Counted from the first letter of the stretch, positions 44,120 to 55,945 are shown. The stretch is DNA of 64,000 bases from Ectobius pallidus (GCA_964059195.1 CAXKWD010000006.1:11586530-11650529), one strand, 5' to 3'. Made by a program: numbers and translations. Notes: generated by a model not told the origin, from the letters alone.

Positions 44120-45195
44120 AAGTGCCAGTATGGTACTTTATGAGATTGTGTGTGGGGAGGGAAAATGTCTGTCCGTCTGTCTGTCTGTCCGTATGTCTGT
44201 ACGCGCGATAACTCAAATACGCTTAATCGGATTTTAATTAAACTTGGTATATACATTTATAATGTTCATGGAAAGAACCCTATTGATAATGGACCAAATC
44301 GGTTGACCGGTACCGGAGTAAAACCCAATTTAGTGTCTATTTTAAAGGCGCGATAACTCAAATACGCTTTATCGGATTTTCATGAAACTTGGTATACGAA
44401 TTTATAATGTCCCTGGGAACAAGTCTATTGATATTGAACCAAATCAGTTGGGCGGTACCGGAATAATGCCCAATTTAGTGCCTTTTTATGGTAATATATC
44501 ACAAAGGCGCGGATAACTCAAATACGCTTTATCGGATTTTCATGAAACTTGGTATACGAATTTAAGACGTTCTTGGGTACAAGCCTATTGAATTAGGGCC
44601 AAATTGGTTGGCCGGTACCGAAATAACTAGTATATCAATATTAATTTTGTAATGAATACTCTTTCATGGCATTCAATATATTAAAAAACGTAACAAATTA
44701 CCAATCGTATATTGATATTGTTAGCAACCATGATTGATTTGTTTCTTCATAACGATGTCACTGTGGGCTAAATAATAATTTAAATAATGTAAATCAGCGA
44801 TTTATAACAACTAGCCGTTGAATATTGATATTATATTGTGTATTCTATCGTTATGTAGACTACCGATATTTACATTAGGCTATATTTTAAGGTGAGTATT
44901 TTTTATATTCGTTTCTGTGCAGCAATATACCTAATGTAATTCCTGTCAGATAGATTTCATATTGACTTTTTATTCATTCATAACTTTTAAGGCTGCTTTA
45001 AATTGAAACAGAGATATCAGCGAATCGTAGTCTATTGCATCATTATTATTAATGCCAGCACATTTTGTTTTTGGAGTTTAACTCGGAGATCTATTACAAA
45101 AATAACTTTTTTGCAAGGGAATATCAAAATTTGCTTTTATCACTTATTAAAAAACATACTGGCACTTGGTTATATCAGTTTACCTGATTTTATTT
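44120..45195 (+). repeat. AAGTGCCAG modular repeat, copy E (three modules, both ends)
   Basis: Head AAGTGCCAGTATGGTACTTT at 44120 and inverted end CATACTGGCACTT at 45155-45167, followed by the GTTATATCAGTTT segment also seen at the end of copy A. Three modules (about 44205-44350, 44350-44510 and 44515-44630), then a unique AT-rich body. This copy gives the clearest view of the whole element, ~1.05 kb, with a 13-bp inverted end pair. Confidence 0.7.
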
Positions 45196-45219
45196 ATTAT
45201 GTAACATGTATAGTAAAAC

Positions 45220-45718
45220 CACCGCCGTCTCGAGAATTACACTGCCTGTCCTATGCTTTATTTTAACATGGAGTTCAGAGTATTGTTAAATTGCCTAATT
45301 TATCCAGTAGAGGCGACACAGTTCACACCCAGATTGCAGCAATCACTAATCAAAATAAGCATTAAACAGACACAAATACTTGTGTTATTTGTTTAGAACG
45401 TAATATTATTCCAGTATATGACACTTACCTTGAAATGGAATTTTGGAGCAATCATTAAAATAAATGTAAATTAATTAGACGCATTGATAGACTATACGAC
45501 TATATTATGAGCGCCGCCGTCTCGAGGAGTAATACAGTTTAGAAGGCAGTGATTATGAGACGGCGGTGACAGCACTACATAATCAACAATGTCGTAGCAA
45601 AAAACAAGAAGCAGTCTGGGTGTGAAAGGTGCTGCCATCTGTAATGTCGCCGAGTACGCAAAATTAGCCTTATAGGACAGGCAGTGTATACACGATTAAT
45701 ACAGTTTAGAAGGCAGTG
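45220..45718 (-). mobile_element. MITE of the CACTGCC/CACCGCC family, 499 bp
   Basis: CACCGCCGTCTCGAG at 45220 and AGAAGGCAGTG ending 45718; perfect 8-bp TSD AGTAAAAC at 45212-45219 and 45719-45726. Opposite orientation to 38154-38788, with which it shares most of its interior. It contains a 40-bp micro-copy with its own TSD. Confidence 0.9.
45512..45551 (-). mobile_element. 40-bp micro-MITE inside a larger relative
   Basis: CGCCGCCGTCTCGAGG to AGAAGGCAGTG, exactly 40 bp, with perfect 8-bp TSD ATTATGAG at 45504-45511 and 45552-45559. Same length as the copy at 8744-8783 but with a different join in the middle. Confidence 0.8.
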
Positions 45719-45726
45719 AGTAAAAC

Positions 45727-46165
45727 TTAAACTGAAACACATAATGCTAGGCAGGGCCGTGGAAAGAAAGCAAGGGCCCCAGGTACAAATTTTCCCGGGT
45801 CCCCATCAAATATTAAATTCACTACCCAACTCGCACTTTATAATGTATGCAACAACAAAAAATTGTAATGATATTGCATAATAATTAAGTGCCAGAATGG
45901 TACCGGTATTTTATGAGATTATCTGGTAGACAGTACTGTCTGTCTGTCTTGTCTATCGTGTGTCTGTAAGCGCGATGACTCAAATACGCCTTATTGGATT
46001 TTCATAAAACTTGGTATACCATTTATAACGCCCGTGGACCAAATCGGGCAAGAAACGGAAAAATACATTAAAATGTTCTAATTAGGAACAATTTTATCTG
46101 TATGTACCACTTTAATCTTTTGAAAATTATTATTTTAAATGCCGAACGTTAGTGAGGCCTTCTGT
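45727..46165 (+). repeat. AAGTGCCAG modular repeat, copy F (fragment)
   Basis: TTAAGTGCCAGAATGGTACC at ~45887, a TGTCTGTCT stretch and one partial module to about 46060. The preceding 160 bp (45727-45886) and the following 100 bp are unassigned. Confidence 0.55.
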
Positions 46166-46174
46166 TGAGTCCAA

Positions 46175-47293
46175 AAGGATTTCTGCTTCTATTATTTAGT
46201 ATTCTGCCTAGTGGCAGGTCCATGTCTTCGTACGGAGAATTTCTGACGCCAGTGTTCCTTATCTCCAGCTTCGTCCTTCAATCTGCTGTATCTCCTCCCA
46301 TCTTTCATGTCATCCAGATGTTGTATTCTTCGCCTTCCTCTTCGAGCAGTTCCGTTGATCCTCCCTTCGATAACATCATGTATGAGTCCCTCGTGTCTAA
46401 GTATGTGTCCGATCCAATTGGCTTTCCTCTGAATAATTGTATTCAGAATAATTTTCCTCTCTCCTACCCTTCTCAGTACTTCGTCATTTGTCACCCGTTC
46501 TGTCCACTTGACCTTCTCTATTCTCCTCCAGCACCACATTTCGAAGCTTTTGAGGTATTTCTTCTCCCTCTTTCTCATGGTCCATGTCTCTGCTCCGTAC
46601 AGTGCAATGCTCCAGATGTAGCACTTCACCAGTTTCTTCCTTAGTTCCAAGCTCAACTTGCTGGTCAGTAGAGTCCTCTTTTTGTTGAATGCGGCTTTGG
46701 CCATGGCGATTCTTGTTCGAATTTCATTCGTGCAGTGGGCATCCTTTGTCAGCAAGCTTCCCAAGTACTTGAACTGCTTCACATTCTCCAGTTCTTGATT
46801 GTCGACAGTTATCCTCAAGGGTTTCTCTCGTTTTGATATTCTCATTACTTTTGATTTTTCAATGTTAATTTCCATGCCATATTTCCTTCCTGTTTCCACT
46901 AATCTGTTCATCATGTATTGCAGTTGTCTTTGATTCTTGGCGAACACTACCAAGTCATCTGCATACTTGCTGGTGTTGATGAGGCGTCCTCCTATCCTAA
47001 AGTTTCCGCATCCTTTCAAAGCTTCTCTTGCCAGCCAGTCTCCATACAGGTTGAAGAGACTCGGTGATAGACAACACCCTTGTCTGACTCCTCTTCCTAT
47101 TTCCACTCTGCTTGTTTCTCCGTGTTTTAGTCGTACTTTTATTCTTTGTCCCAAGTACAGGTTGCGAATTAGTCTCCTGTCTCTCCAATTGATTCCTATC
47201 TCCTTAAGGATGTTCATCAATTTTATCCAGTTAACTCTGTCGAATGCCTTCTGCCAATCTATAAAACACACACAAACTTCTTCGTTAACAGAC
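46175..47293 (-). pseudogene. RTE-clade LINE copy 2, 3' half (RT palm to 3' end)
   Basis: The minus-strand frame 46192-47313 reads SVNEEVCVCFIDWQKAFDRV (motif A intact, unlike copy 1), GVRQGCCLSPSLFNLYGDW, KYADDLVVFAKN (catalytic pair intact), FKYLGSLLTKD, SFEMWCWRRIEKVKW and a C-terminus ending QNTK. The first seven codons come from the BEL LTR. A 3' UTR with GGCAGAATACTAAATAA runs to ~46175. The upstream half is 9.8 kb away at 57100-58955; the break lies inside VLSV-NEEV and was caused by the BEL element. Confidence 0.85.
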
Positions 47294-47925
47294 TGAAGGA
47301 AACTCAGGTACAATTAATAGGTTTTTCGGAGGACCAGGTGTTTTACACCAATTAAGATTAAACATAGGAGCACTAGGACTGTAGGCCAGCTGGAACAGAG
47401 ATTTAAATCTGAGGGTTTTGCAATAATATATATTCAGGAAGCCTGAACTCTGAATACTAAATAATAATATAAACACTTGACAAAATATGATATATACGAT
47501 TCAATACAGTTACTATTCTAGGAGCCAAGCCATGCTCCCGCCAGATAATATATGCAAGCGCTAGCCACAGTACTGTTCACTGCACGTGGCGGCTAGACTA
47601 TGAAGACAATGGAATGATTGTAAATTACACTAAAAATACAATGTGATTCCCGGAACTTCACACGCAAAGCTGCCTTCACTACAGGAGCCAAACAGGTGTG
47701 GAATTGCAGATGAGCACTAACTATATAGAGCGAAAATTGTCCTGCACTCAGAAGCAATTGTGCTGAAGCTCGATCTCAACTAACTGAACTGGTTGGCGTG
47801 GCGTGCCTAAGCAGGTGCACTCAACAGCCAGGAAATGATGAAATAGGCGGCAATTACTGGCGGTCGCGCCAATTAATACAGAGGCCAATTTGAATCATAA
47901 AAACTTATAGACTCTTGATCTAACA
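47294..47925 (-). repeat. BEL 3' LTR
   Basis: 632 bp. Positions 47374-47925 (552 bp) align base for base with 56543-57094 of the other LTR with three differences found by eye. The remaining 80 bp (47294-47373), which is the U5-side end, do not align well with the corresponding 50 bp of the other LTR. Confidence 0.9.
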
Positions 47926-47950
47926 TAACTCCCGCCTAAAATCGACAGAT
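47926..47950 (-). promoter_or_regulatory. BEL polypurine tract
   Basis: Minus strand reads TTTTAGGCGGGAGTTA directly before the 3' LTR start (TGTTAGATC). Position and purine content fit the plus-strand primer. Confidence 0.6.
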
Positions 47951-48001
47951 TTTACATAACACTTTGCGGATAGATCAAGATAACACTAATAGATTTACAC
48001 T

Positions 48002-51000
48002 TTACTGAATAGGCAAGGGGCACACTTTTACAATTGGTCGCTTGTATTCACCACTGGACGTACGCACTGTCACAACACGCACTAAACCGTCGTCACCAGG
48101 ATGCACTGATGAGATGATTCCCAGCTTCCACTGGAGCGGTGGAGAATTATCTTCTTTCAGGAGCACAAGAGTACCAATCTGAATGTTTTCGCTGGACGCA
48201 GACCACTTCTGCCTCTGCTGCAATGAATGTAGGTAGTCAGCTGACCAACGCTGCCATATGTGATGTATGTAGGTTTGTAGCTGATGCCATTTAGCAACAT
48301 GAGAGACATTCTCTGCCATAAGAGGAGAAGGTAGGGCTGTGAGTTTTTCTCCAATGAGAAAGTGTCCAGGAGATAGATAGGATGAGTCGCTAGGATCATC
48401 ACTTAGGCGTAGGAGAGGTCGAGAGTTTAGACAGGCCTCAATCTGGGTGAGAACTGTAGAAAGCTGCTCATAAGTAAACACTTGGCTACCCATCACTCTG
48501 CGTAAATGAAACTTCATGGATTTGACAGCAGCCTCGTGGAGTCCTCCAAAATGAGGTGAGCTCGCAGGGATGAAATGCCATGTGAATTCATTAGAGGATG
48601 CGTAGTCTTGGAGAACTTGTTGATGGGTGCTGGACTGAAGCAAGAGACGCAGTTCACGCAGCTTGTTGTTAGCGCCAACAAAGTTCGTCCCATTATCACT
48701 AAATATTTCCTTGCAAAGTCCTCTACGAGATGTGAATCTGCGCAGGGCGGCGATGAAGGCATCAGAAGTAAGGTCGGAAACCAGCTCGATGTGAACTGCT
48801 TTCGTAGCCAAGCATACGAAGATAGCAATGTATGCTTTGACCTGAGTTTTGCTGCGGGGGGAGCCGTATCTTATGAGGAATGGTACAGCGTAGTCAACCG
48901 CAGAACGTAGAAATGTTCTAGCAGGGGTCACCCTGTAGCTGGGTAGGCTGCCCATCAGCTGGTGAGCACCTTTGGCTTTTAACTCGAAACAAGTTAAACA
49001 TCTGTGTAGCGTAGACTTCACAATTCTACGTACACTTGGAATCCAATATCGTTCTCGCAGAGAAGATATAAGCAGCTGATGTGATGCATGAAGCAGTCGC
49101 AGATGCTCAGATTCAATTATCAACTTGGTGAGGTGGTGACCTGGAGGGAGGATAAGCTGATGTCGTGCATCATGTGGTAACTCAGCTTTCTCCAGACGTC
49201 CACCCACTCGGAGAAGGCCATTCTTGTCCACAAAAGGCACCAAGGAATGGAGAGAACTCTTAGTATTTACTTGCATCTTACTCTGAAAATCGGACAGTTC
49301 ATGAGAATAGGCTGCTTGCTGAGCTATTCTTATGCAAAGCAACAAAGCTTGTTGTACTTCTTCAACTGTGAGAGGGCCGTGACGTTTAACTTGGTTTCTA
49401 TAGTTGTTTATGAAGCGTAGCATATACGAAGTAACTCTCTGTAAACGTGTCAGCTTGGAAAAGCGTAGCATAAAGTCTTCTGCAGCATGTGTGACTAGGC
49501 AGACTGTGTCACGCTGCTCACCACTGTCCTGCAGCTCAAGTTGCTGAGGCTGCTTGGGCCACGATTCAATAGGCTGTGAAATCCACACAGGCCCGTTCCA
49601 CCATAAATCAATGTCTGAGATTTGTTCTGTCACCACACCTCTCGAAATCATGTCAGCCGGGTTGTGTTGGGTGGCCACATGCCGCCAAGCTGCCGTCTCT
49701 GACATCTCCTGGATTTGAGATACGCGATTAGACACAAATGTTTTCCATTTATGGGGATTAGATTTGATCCATGAGAGCACAATCATGGAGTCAGACCACA
49801 GATAATTTTGTGATGTAGGCAATTTCAAGTCAGTGACAACTTTATGATACAGTTTCGCAAGTAACAAGGCACCACACAACTCGAGTCTTGGAATTGTTTG
49901 CTTCTTCAATGGGGAAACCTTGGACTTGGAGCAAAGTAGTTTAGTTGTAACAAGACCACTGCTCTCAGTAGACCGTACATACACACAGGCACCATAGGCT
50001 TTCTCCGAGGCATCACAGAATCCATGTATCTGTATGTCGGTAACCGTAGCTGCTGTTAAAACATGGCGTGGGATGCGAACATTATGAATTGTAGAAAGAA
50101 TGTCACAAATGTCCATCCACTTTTCCCTTAGGTGAGATGGCAACTCCTCATCCCAACTAAGCTTAGCGAGCCAAAGAGATTGCAAGAACATCTTGGCATG
50201 GATTACGATAGGACTTATGAGGCCTAGAGGATCAAAGATAGAGGATGTAACAGCAAGGATATTTCTCTTGGTAAACTTGTAGGAAGGAGGTTCTTGGAGA
50301 GAGGAATGTGATTGTATCTGTAGCAAATCAGTACTTGGATGCCACAGAAGTCCAAGCGCATGAGCATTTTCACTGTTGTCGAGGGACAAAGGAAGTTGCA
50401 TTTCTCTGTGCTCCACAGGTACTGCTTCCAAGATGGCCTTGTTGTTTGAACACCATTTGCGTAGTGGAAATCCTCCACTGTTTAACATGAGTATGAGTTC
50501 ACTTTGCAATCGTAGAGCTTCCTGTAGATCGTCATGACCTGACAGGCAATCGTCCACATAGAAAGAGGTTCGTACTGCGTCTGCAGCACGAGGATATTTA
50601 GACTCTTCTTCCTGAGCGAGTTGATTCAACGACCGTATGGCTAAGAAAGATGCTGACTTAGTGCCATAGGTTACAGTAGTCAAGGCATAATCTTGTAGTG
50701 GCTCACTTTTATCTGGACGCCATACAATACGCTGGAGATTCTGGTCTTCAGGATGCATCTGTACCCTTCTATACATTTTAGATATATCAGCTGAAAATGC
50801 ATAGCGGTATGTTCTGAAGCGAAGAATAGTTGATGACAAATCATCTTGAATTATAGGACCACATTCCATTATGTCATTCAAAGAGCATCCTGTGTCCGTT
50901 TTTGCAGAAGCATCAAACACTACTCGTGTACGCGTCGTAGATGAAGAAGGTTTTATTACTGCATGATGAGGCAGGTAATAACATACTTCATTATCTTGAG

Positions 51001-51286
51001 GAGGTGAAACTCTTTTCATGTGACCCATCTGCTCGTACTCTACAAGAAATTTGGTATAGTCTTCCTTTAGAGCAGAGTCGTTCTGAAGTTTTCGCTCCAG
51101 GTAACTAAAGCGCTTAACTGCTTGTTGTCTGGACTCACCCAATGAAGTTTTATCCTGTTTCATTGGCAGACGTACCATAAAACTACCATCGTCATTGCGA
51201 GTGGTATTCTCTGCATAATGCTGTTCACACCTTTTCTCTTCTTGAGTTAATATTTGTTGTGGAAAGTCTTCGAGGTCCCAAAACCG
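48002..51286 (-). CDS. pol: BEL pol region: reverse transcriptase, RNase H, integrase
   Basis: Open from 51286 to a stop at 48002, in the same frame as gag-protease but separated from it by one TGA; the first ATG is at 51178. Domains in order from the ATG: Pao-type RT (ADISKMYRRV motif A near residue 135; YVDDCLSG near 220), RNase H (IHGFCDASEKAYGACVYV near 365, IPRLELCGALL near 415, YLWSDSMIVLSW near 445), integrase zinc-finger region (H..H...C..C around 690-740), DDE core (SAVDYAVPF, EIFSDNGTNFVGA, GLHEAAVKSMK) and a C-terminal DUF5641-like region (PGHFLIGEKL, WQRWSADYL). All catalytic positions that I can identify are intact over 1,058 codons. Pol acts inside virus-like particles to copy and integrate the element. 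Decay is limited to the TGA and the gag insertion. Confidence 0.9.
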   Translation of the reverse strand, partial: RFWDLEDFPQQILTQEEKRCEQHYAENTTRNDDGSFMVRLPMKQDKTSLGESRQQAVKRFSYLERKLQNDSALKEDYTKFLVEYEQMGHMKRVSPPQDNEVCYYLPHHAVIKPSSSTTRTRVVFDASAKTDTGCSLNDIMECGPIIQDDLSSTILRFRTYRYAFSADISKMYRRVQMHPEDQNLQRIVWRPDKSEPLQDYALTTVTYGTKSASFLAIRSLNQLAQEEESKYPRAADAVRTSFYVDDCLSGHDDLQEALRLQSELILMLNSGGFPLRKWCSNNKAILEAVPVEHREMQLPLSLDNSENAHALGLLWHPSTDLLQIQSHSSLQEPPSYKFTKRNILAVTSSIFDPLGLISPIVIHAKMFLQSLWLAKLSWDEELPSHLREKWMDICDILSTIHNVRIPRHVLTAATVTDIQIHGFCDASEKAYGACVYVRSTESSGLVTTKLLCSKSKVSPLKKQTIPRLELCGALLLAKLYHKVVTDLKLPTSQNYLWSDSMIVLSWIKSNPHKWKTFVSNRVSQIQEMSETAAWRHVATQHNPADMISRGVVTEQISDIDLWWNGPVWISQPIESWPKQPQQLELQDSGEQRDTVCLVTHAAEDFMLRFSKLTRLQRVTSYMLRFINNYRNQVKRHGPLTVEEVQQALLLCIRIAQQAAYSHELSDFQSKMQVNTKSSLHSLVPFVDKNGLLRVGGRLEKAELPHDARHQLILPPGHHLTKLIIESEHLRLLHASHQLLISSLRERYWIPSVRRIVKSTLHRCLTCFELKAKGAHQLMGSLPSYRVTPARTFLRSAVDYAVPFLIRYGSPRSKTQVKAYIAIFVCLATKAVHIELVSDLTSDAFIAALRRFTSRRGLCKEIFSDNGTNFVGANNKLRELRLLLQSSTHQQVLQDYASSNEFTWHFIPASSPHFGGLHEAAVKSMKFHLRRVMGSQVFTYEQLSTVLTQIEACLNSRPLLRLSDDPSDSSYLSPGHFLIGEKLTALPSPLMAENVSHVAKWHQLQTYIHHIWQRWSADYLHSLQQRQKWSASSENIQIGTLVLLKEDNSPPLQWKLGIISSVHPGDDGLVRVVTVRTSSGEYKRPIVKVCPLPIQ

Positions 51287-52950
51287 TCACAGCTGCTTGT
51301 CCACATTGTCCGTAGAGATGAAGAAGTTGTGCTGGGAACCCGCATCCAGATTGCCTTTCACAGAGGATTTAGGAATTGTTCCAGACAATATCCATCCGAG
51401 TTCTGTACTAATCCGTGTAGGAAACCCAGGGTTGGTCAAGATCTTACCATGGAAAAGCTCGAAGAATAATGCTCCTCCAATAAGCAAATCAATTTCAGAA
51501 GGAATATGGAATTTAGGATCGGCTAATGGAATGTCCGAAGGAATGTTCCTTGAGGATGGGTCAATTCGGACTGCAGGTAGCTTCCCTGTTATGCGAGGAA
51601 GGATTAGGCAATCTAGATTCCTCCGATAGTTGTAAACCATGGATCTCACATTAATGTTCACACTATGACTGGCATTCGATGAAGTACCATTTATACCTTT
51701 GACAGGCGTATCAGCTGTCATTGTAGGAAGTTGGAGACGCCTCGCTAGATCCGCAGACACGAAGCTGGCCTGACTGGCAGAGTCTAGAAGGGCCTTACAC
51801 TGTATATAATTACCATGCTTGTCTTGCACTTCGACCCTTGCAGTCGCAAGTAAGACGAGAAGCACTGGCTTTATTTTCACTGAGCAATAACTCGCAGGAG
51901 CCTCAGTTCTGTTGCTATTTACTATATCACTGCTTTTATTGGAGTGCGAAACCGTTCTCCTGTGATCACTGTTGTGCAACATCTTGCTATGAAGTTTACC
52001 ACAGTTACAAAATGAAGAAACGTTGCACTGATTCACTCTGTGGGTATTAGAAAAACAGTTGAAACACAAGTTCTTGCTTTTCACAACTTTCCATCGCTGT
52101 TCAACACTCAGCTGACGGAACTGTTTACATTTAGACAGGTTATGGCCGCTTTGACACTGAGGGCATAACTGTTCAGTTGTCGACACATATGACTGACGAC
52201 TGTTATTATGCTGATTCCTAGGTTCACGACGTTCACTTCTAGGTTTTGATGGGCTGGACCTGTTGCAGGAATTATTCGACAGCACCTCTAGAGAATGAGA
52301 CTTAGCTTCTAGAAATAACACCAGTTCACTTAATGAAGTAAAGGTTTGAGAATCGATTCTGGATTCCCACTCACGTTGCACACTGTCTGGCAGATGCTCC
52401 AATAACAATTGCATTAGAATGACTTCATGAAGTGGCAATTCTAATTCTAACGCTTCAATAGCATGCAAGTTGTTTTGGAATTGATTCAACAAATTTCGCA
52501 AGTCTGCAACTCTTTCTTGTCGCGCTACAGGTAGGGACAACAGATGCTTAATGTGGGATATAGCAATTAACCCTTTATTGTTGTATCTTGCACACAATAT
52601 ATCCCAGGCAACTTGGAAGTTATCACTCGTCACTGGCAAATTTTCCAATAATGTTTTAGCTTCACCCTTTAGTGAACCAATTAAGTTATGGAATTTTTGA
52701 ATGGGCGATAAACTGCTATTGTTTACAATTAAACTTGAGAAAGTATCAAAATAATGCTTGAATTTAGTTACATCGCCTATAAACACTGGAAGTTGAATCG
52801 TTGGCAATTTTATCACATTACTTGCCTGCGACGCACTGGAGTTCACTGTTTGTCGTGTGTCACTGTTGTTTGAATTGACACTAACTCATGTAGGCTCACG
52901 ATCATGCATTAACTCACTTAACCTTGCTTTTAGATTAATTAGTCCAGTCA
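51287..52950 (-). pseudogene. gag: BEL gag C-terminal part and protease
   Basis: The frame is open from about 52885 to the TGA at 51287-51289; a further TGA at 52886-52888 separates it from upstream gag residues (LMHDREPT and before) that stay in frame to ~52950. Features: retrotransposon gag helical region (IQLPVFIGDVTKFKHYFDTF), two zinc-knuckle-like clusters (CPQCQSGHNLSKC and CFNCFSNTHRVNQC), and an aspartic protease (ALLDSASQASFV, followed by the flap region). No ATG is needed because the true start is at 56203. Both stops are TGA and could each come from CGA by CpG transition, which is inference. Confidence 0.8.
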
Positions 52951-54788
52951 ATAAACGTCGAAAAACACCAAATAGAAAAAAAAATCGTGTAGTTTTGAAA
53001 TTTTGCAGAGATGTCGCAGGGAGTGTCCCGAATAACATACTAAAAGCCCCCGAAGGTGGGGGTTGAGCGGGGGGCAGGGGGGCCCGCAGAAGGTCCCAAT
53101 TTTAGGTTTTTCGCTTATATCTAAACAATGGTGCATCATAGAGGAAAAATTGCTATATACAAAATTAAAGCTGATAAAATTTCCTACAAGTTTGATCCTA
53201 CACATTTCTTTCTATTTTCAATAGTTTTAGAGATATCCGCCAACAAAAATAACAAATTTTCGAAAAAAGCTCTTTCGCCTCGCGCTTTTCGACACACTTT
53301 GCCTTCTAGCGCTTCAGCCCTTAGGTATACAGCAATGTTCTCATAAAAGAAGTTGTAGGGAAATAAATTCGCTTTAAAATGAGTAGTCATTTGTTATTAT
53401 TTCTTCAAATGTTCAAAAGTTATAACAATTTTAAGTTTTGGTCAAATTTCGAGATTTCAAAAGAAAACCGTACATCGCACTTTCTCTATATCTAGGGGTT
53501 ATATCTTTGTATATAAACTGTATATTGTGTACTTACATCATGAAACAGTTGAGAAATATCATACAATCATGAAAGTTAAATTTATTAAAAATCCGATCAC
53601 GGTACAAGCACAGGACAGGAAATGTAATATTCCAGGCAAGAAAGGAAAAATAGGGACAAAAAAAATCATGTAGTTTTGAAATTTGGCAGAAATGTGGGGG
53701 AAAGTGTCCTAAACAACATAGTAAAAATCCCCATGGATAGGGGGTGAGCGGGGGTTGGGGGGCACTTTTGAATGTCATTTCTCGCAGTTTTCCATAAACA
53801 CACTAAAGCTATGGGTTCTAGCAAAAAATAGTTTATGCACAAAATTAACTACATAAAAGTTCCTGTAAAATTGATCTGAATGATATTTTTGTGGATTTAA
53901 TAGTTCAGGAAATAGAAGGATATAATGTATGACATCTTTCTGGAAATTCTGTTTTACATACACCTATACATTATATTTTTAACAGAAATGAAAGGAGATG
54001 ATAATTAAATTAGCATGATGCCAAGCAAGCAAACTAGTTCTTAGAATAATATTCGTACAAAAGGTAAACATGAAAAAATAAAACTCATTATTATTATTTT
54101 TATTATTACTATTATTATTATTATAAAACTTACAAAAATCACATGGTATGAGTGTACGTTATATGAAGTATTAACCAGGCCTATTATCCATTATATTTTT
54201 CTTATAAAATATCATTTGGAAAAATTGTGAAGTGTTAGATATATTTAGTAATAATAAGACCTAGTAGGCCTACATAGTACTTGAAATAAATGTTTAGATG
54301 TCTATTTTTTTCAGTCTCCAATACTGGAATCCTAGTACATCGTATGATAACTTAGGGTTATATTGTTCTATCAACATTCAAAATTTATACACATATACAA
54401 CATTAATTAAAGAGTGCCTGAACAACTTATTTTGCTTGGACATCATCAATTATAAACTACTACTTCTTCTTCTTCTTCTTCTGCTTCTAATGGTATACTT
54501 GTTGGTGGATGTACCATGACAGAATCCACAAACGGATGAGCATTTAATACCAGCTTTTCGGCATCCATATCTTCCACCACACCGAGTTGGACAGTGACAA
54601 AATATGATGTGCAAATATTCTCAGAAGCCACATAGACAAGTAAACATTTATTTAAAGTAATAGGTAGGCCTACATTCTTACAATATATCTAATTCCTTAC
54701 CATTTTTCAAAATACCGGTAATTTTTTTAACGAAACATAAAACTGCTAATCTTTACAACAAGAATAATAATAATAATAATGGATGATG

Positions 54789-54833
<45 letters not shown>

Positions 54834-55945
54834 GTAGTAGTAGTAACGATAATGAATTTTATGTGTGACGTTAACCATTAGTAAGTATATTATTCTAAGA
54901 ACTAGTTTGCTTGCTTGGCATCATGCTAATTTAATTATCTCCTTTCCACAGAATTTCCAGAACTATGTCATACTTCATATCCTTCTATTTTCTGAACTAT
55001 TAAATCCACAAAAATATCATTCAGATCAATTTTACAGGAACTTTTATGTAGTTAATTTTGTGCATAAACGATTTTTTGCTAGAACCCATAGCTTTAGTGT
55101 GTTTAGGGAAAACTGCGAGAAATGACATTCAAAAGTTCCCTCCAATCCCCGCTCACCCCCTATCCATGGGGACTTTTACTATGTTGTTTAGGACACTTTC
55201 CCCCACATTTCTGCCAAATTTCAAAACTACATGATTTTTTTGTCCCTATTTTTCCTTTCTTGCCTGGAATATTACATTTCCTGTCCTGTGCTTGTACCGT
55301 GATCGGATTTTTAATAAATTTAATTTTCATGATTGTATGATATTTCTCAACTGTTTCATGATGTAAATACACAATATACAGTTTATATACAAAGATATAA
55401 CCCCTAGATATAGAGAAAGTGCGATGTACGGTTTTCTTTTGAAATCTCGAAATTTGACCAAAACTTAAAATTGTTATAACTTTTGAACATTTGAAGAAAT
55501 AATAACAAATGACTACTCATTTTAAAGCGAATTTATTTCCCTACAACTTCTTTTATGAGAACATTGCTGTATACCTAAGGGCTGAAGCGCTAGAAGGCAA
55601 AGTGTGTCGAAAAGCGCGAGGCGAAAGAGCTTTTTTCGAAAATTTGTTATTTTTGTTGGCAGATATCTCTAAAACTATTGAAAATAGAAAGAAATGTGTA
55701 GGATCAAACTTGTAGGAAATTTTATCAGCTTTAATTTTGTATATAGCAATTTTTCCTCTATGATGCACCATTGTTTAGATATAAGCGAAAAACCTAAAAT
55801 TGGGACCTTCTGCGGGCCCCCCTGCCCCCCGCTCACCCCCCACCTTCGGGGACTTTTAGTATGTTATTCGGGACACTCCCTCCGACATCTCTGCAAAATT
55901 TCAAAACTACACGATCATTTTTCTATTTTTCGTTCGTTGCTTGGA
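52950..55945. mobile_element. ~3-kb long-inverted-repeat element inserted in BEL gag
   Basis: Left arm about 52950-54047 and right arm about 54885-55940 are reverse complements; one 68-codon frame is identical in the two arms (53184-53390 minus, 55509-55715 plus). Each arm is itself built of two diverged ~600-bp modules, both containing TCAAAACTACA and a CCCC-rich GGGGACTTTTA segment. The ~840-bp loop has (ATT)/(TTC)-type repeats and no ORF. Organisation resembles foldback-type elements. The exact ends and TSD could not be fixed because both borders share TTAGTCCA in inverted orientation. Confidence 0.75.
54776..54845. repeat. (AAT)n microsatellite in the loop
   Basis: About 20 AAT units with a GATGATG interruption, next to TAG/TAA triplets. 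Confidence 0.85.

Noticed and set aside
46165..46644. 159-codon plus-strand frame
   Set aside because: Lies antisense to the RTE LINE coding region and is Ser/Pro-rich, as expected for the shadow of a Lys/Arg-rich gene.
47294..48001. Possible envelope gene downstream of BEL pol
   Set aside because: Only 76 bp separate the pol stop from the LTR, which leaves no room for env.
54447..54631. 61-codon minus-strand frame ending in a Glu-rich tract
   Set aside because: The Glu tract is a TTC/CTT microsatellite read in one frame, within the loop of a transposable element. No domain seen.
53184..55715. 68-codon frame identical in both arms of the gag insertion
   Set aside because: Same reason: identity follows from arm homology, and the arms look like internally repeated non-coding modules.
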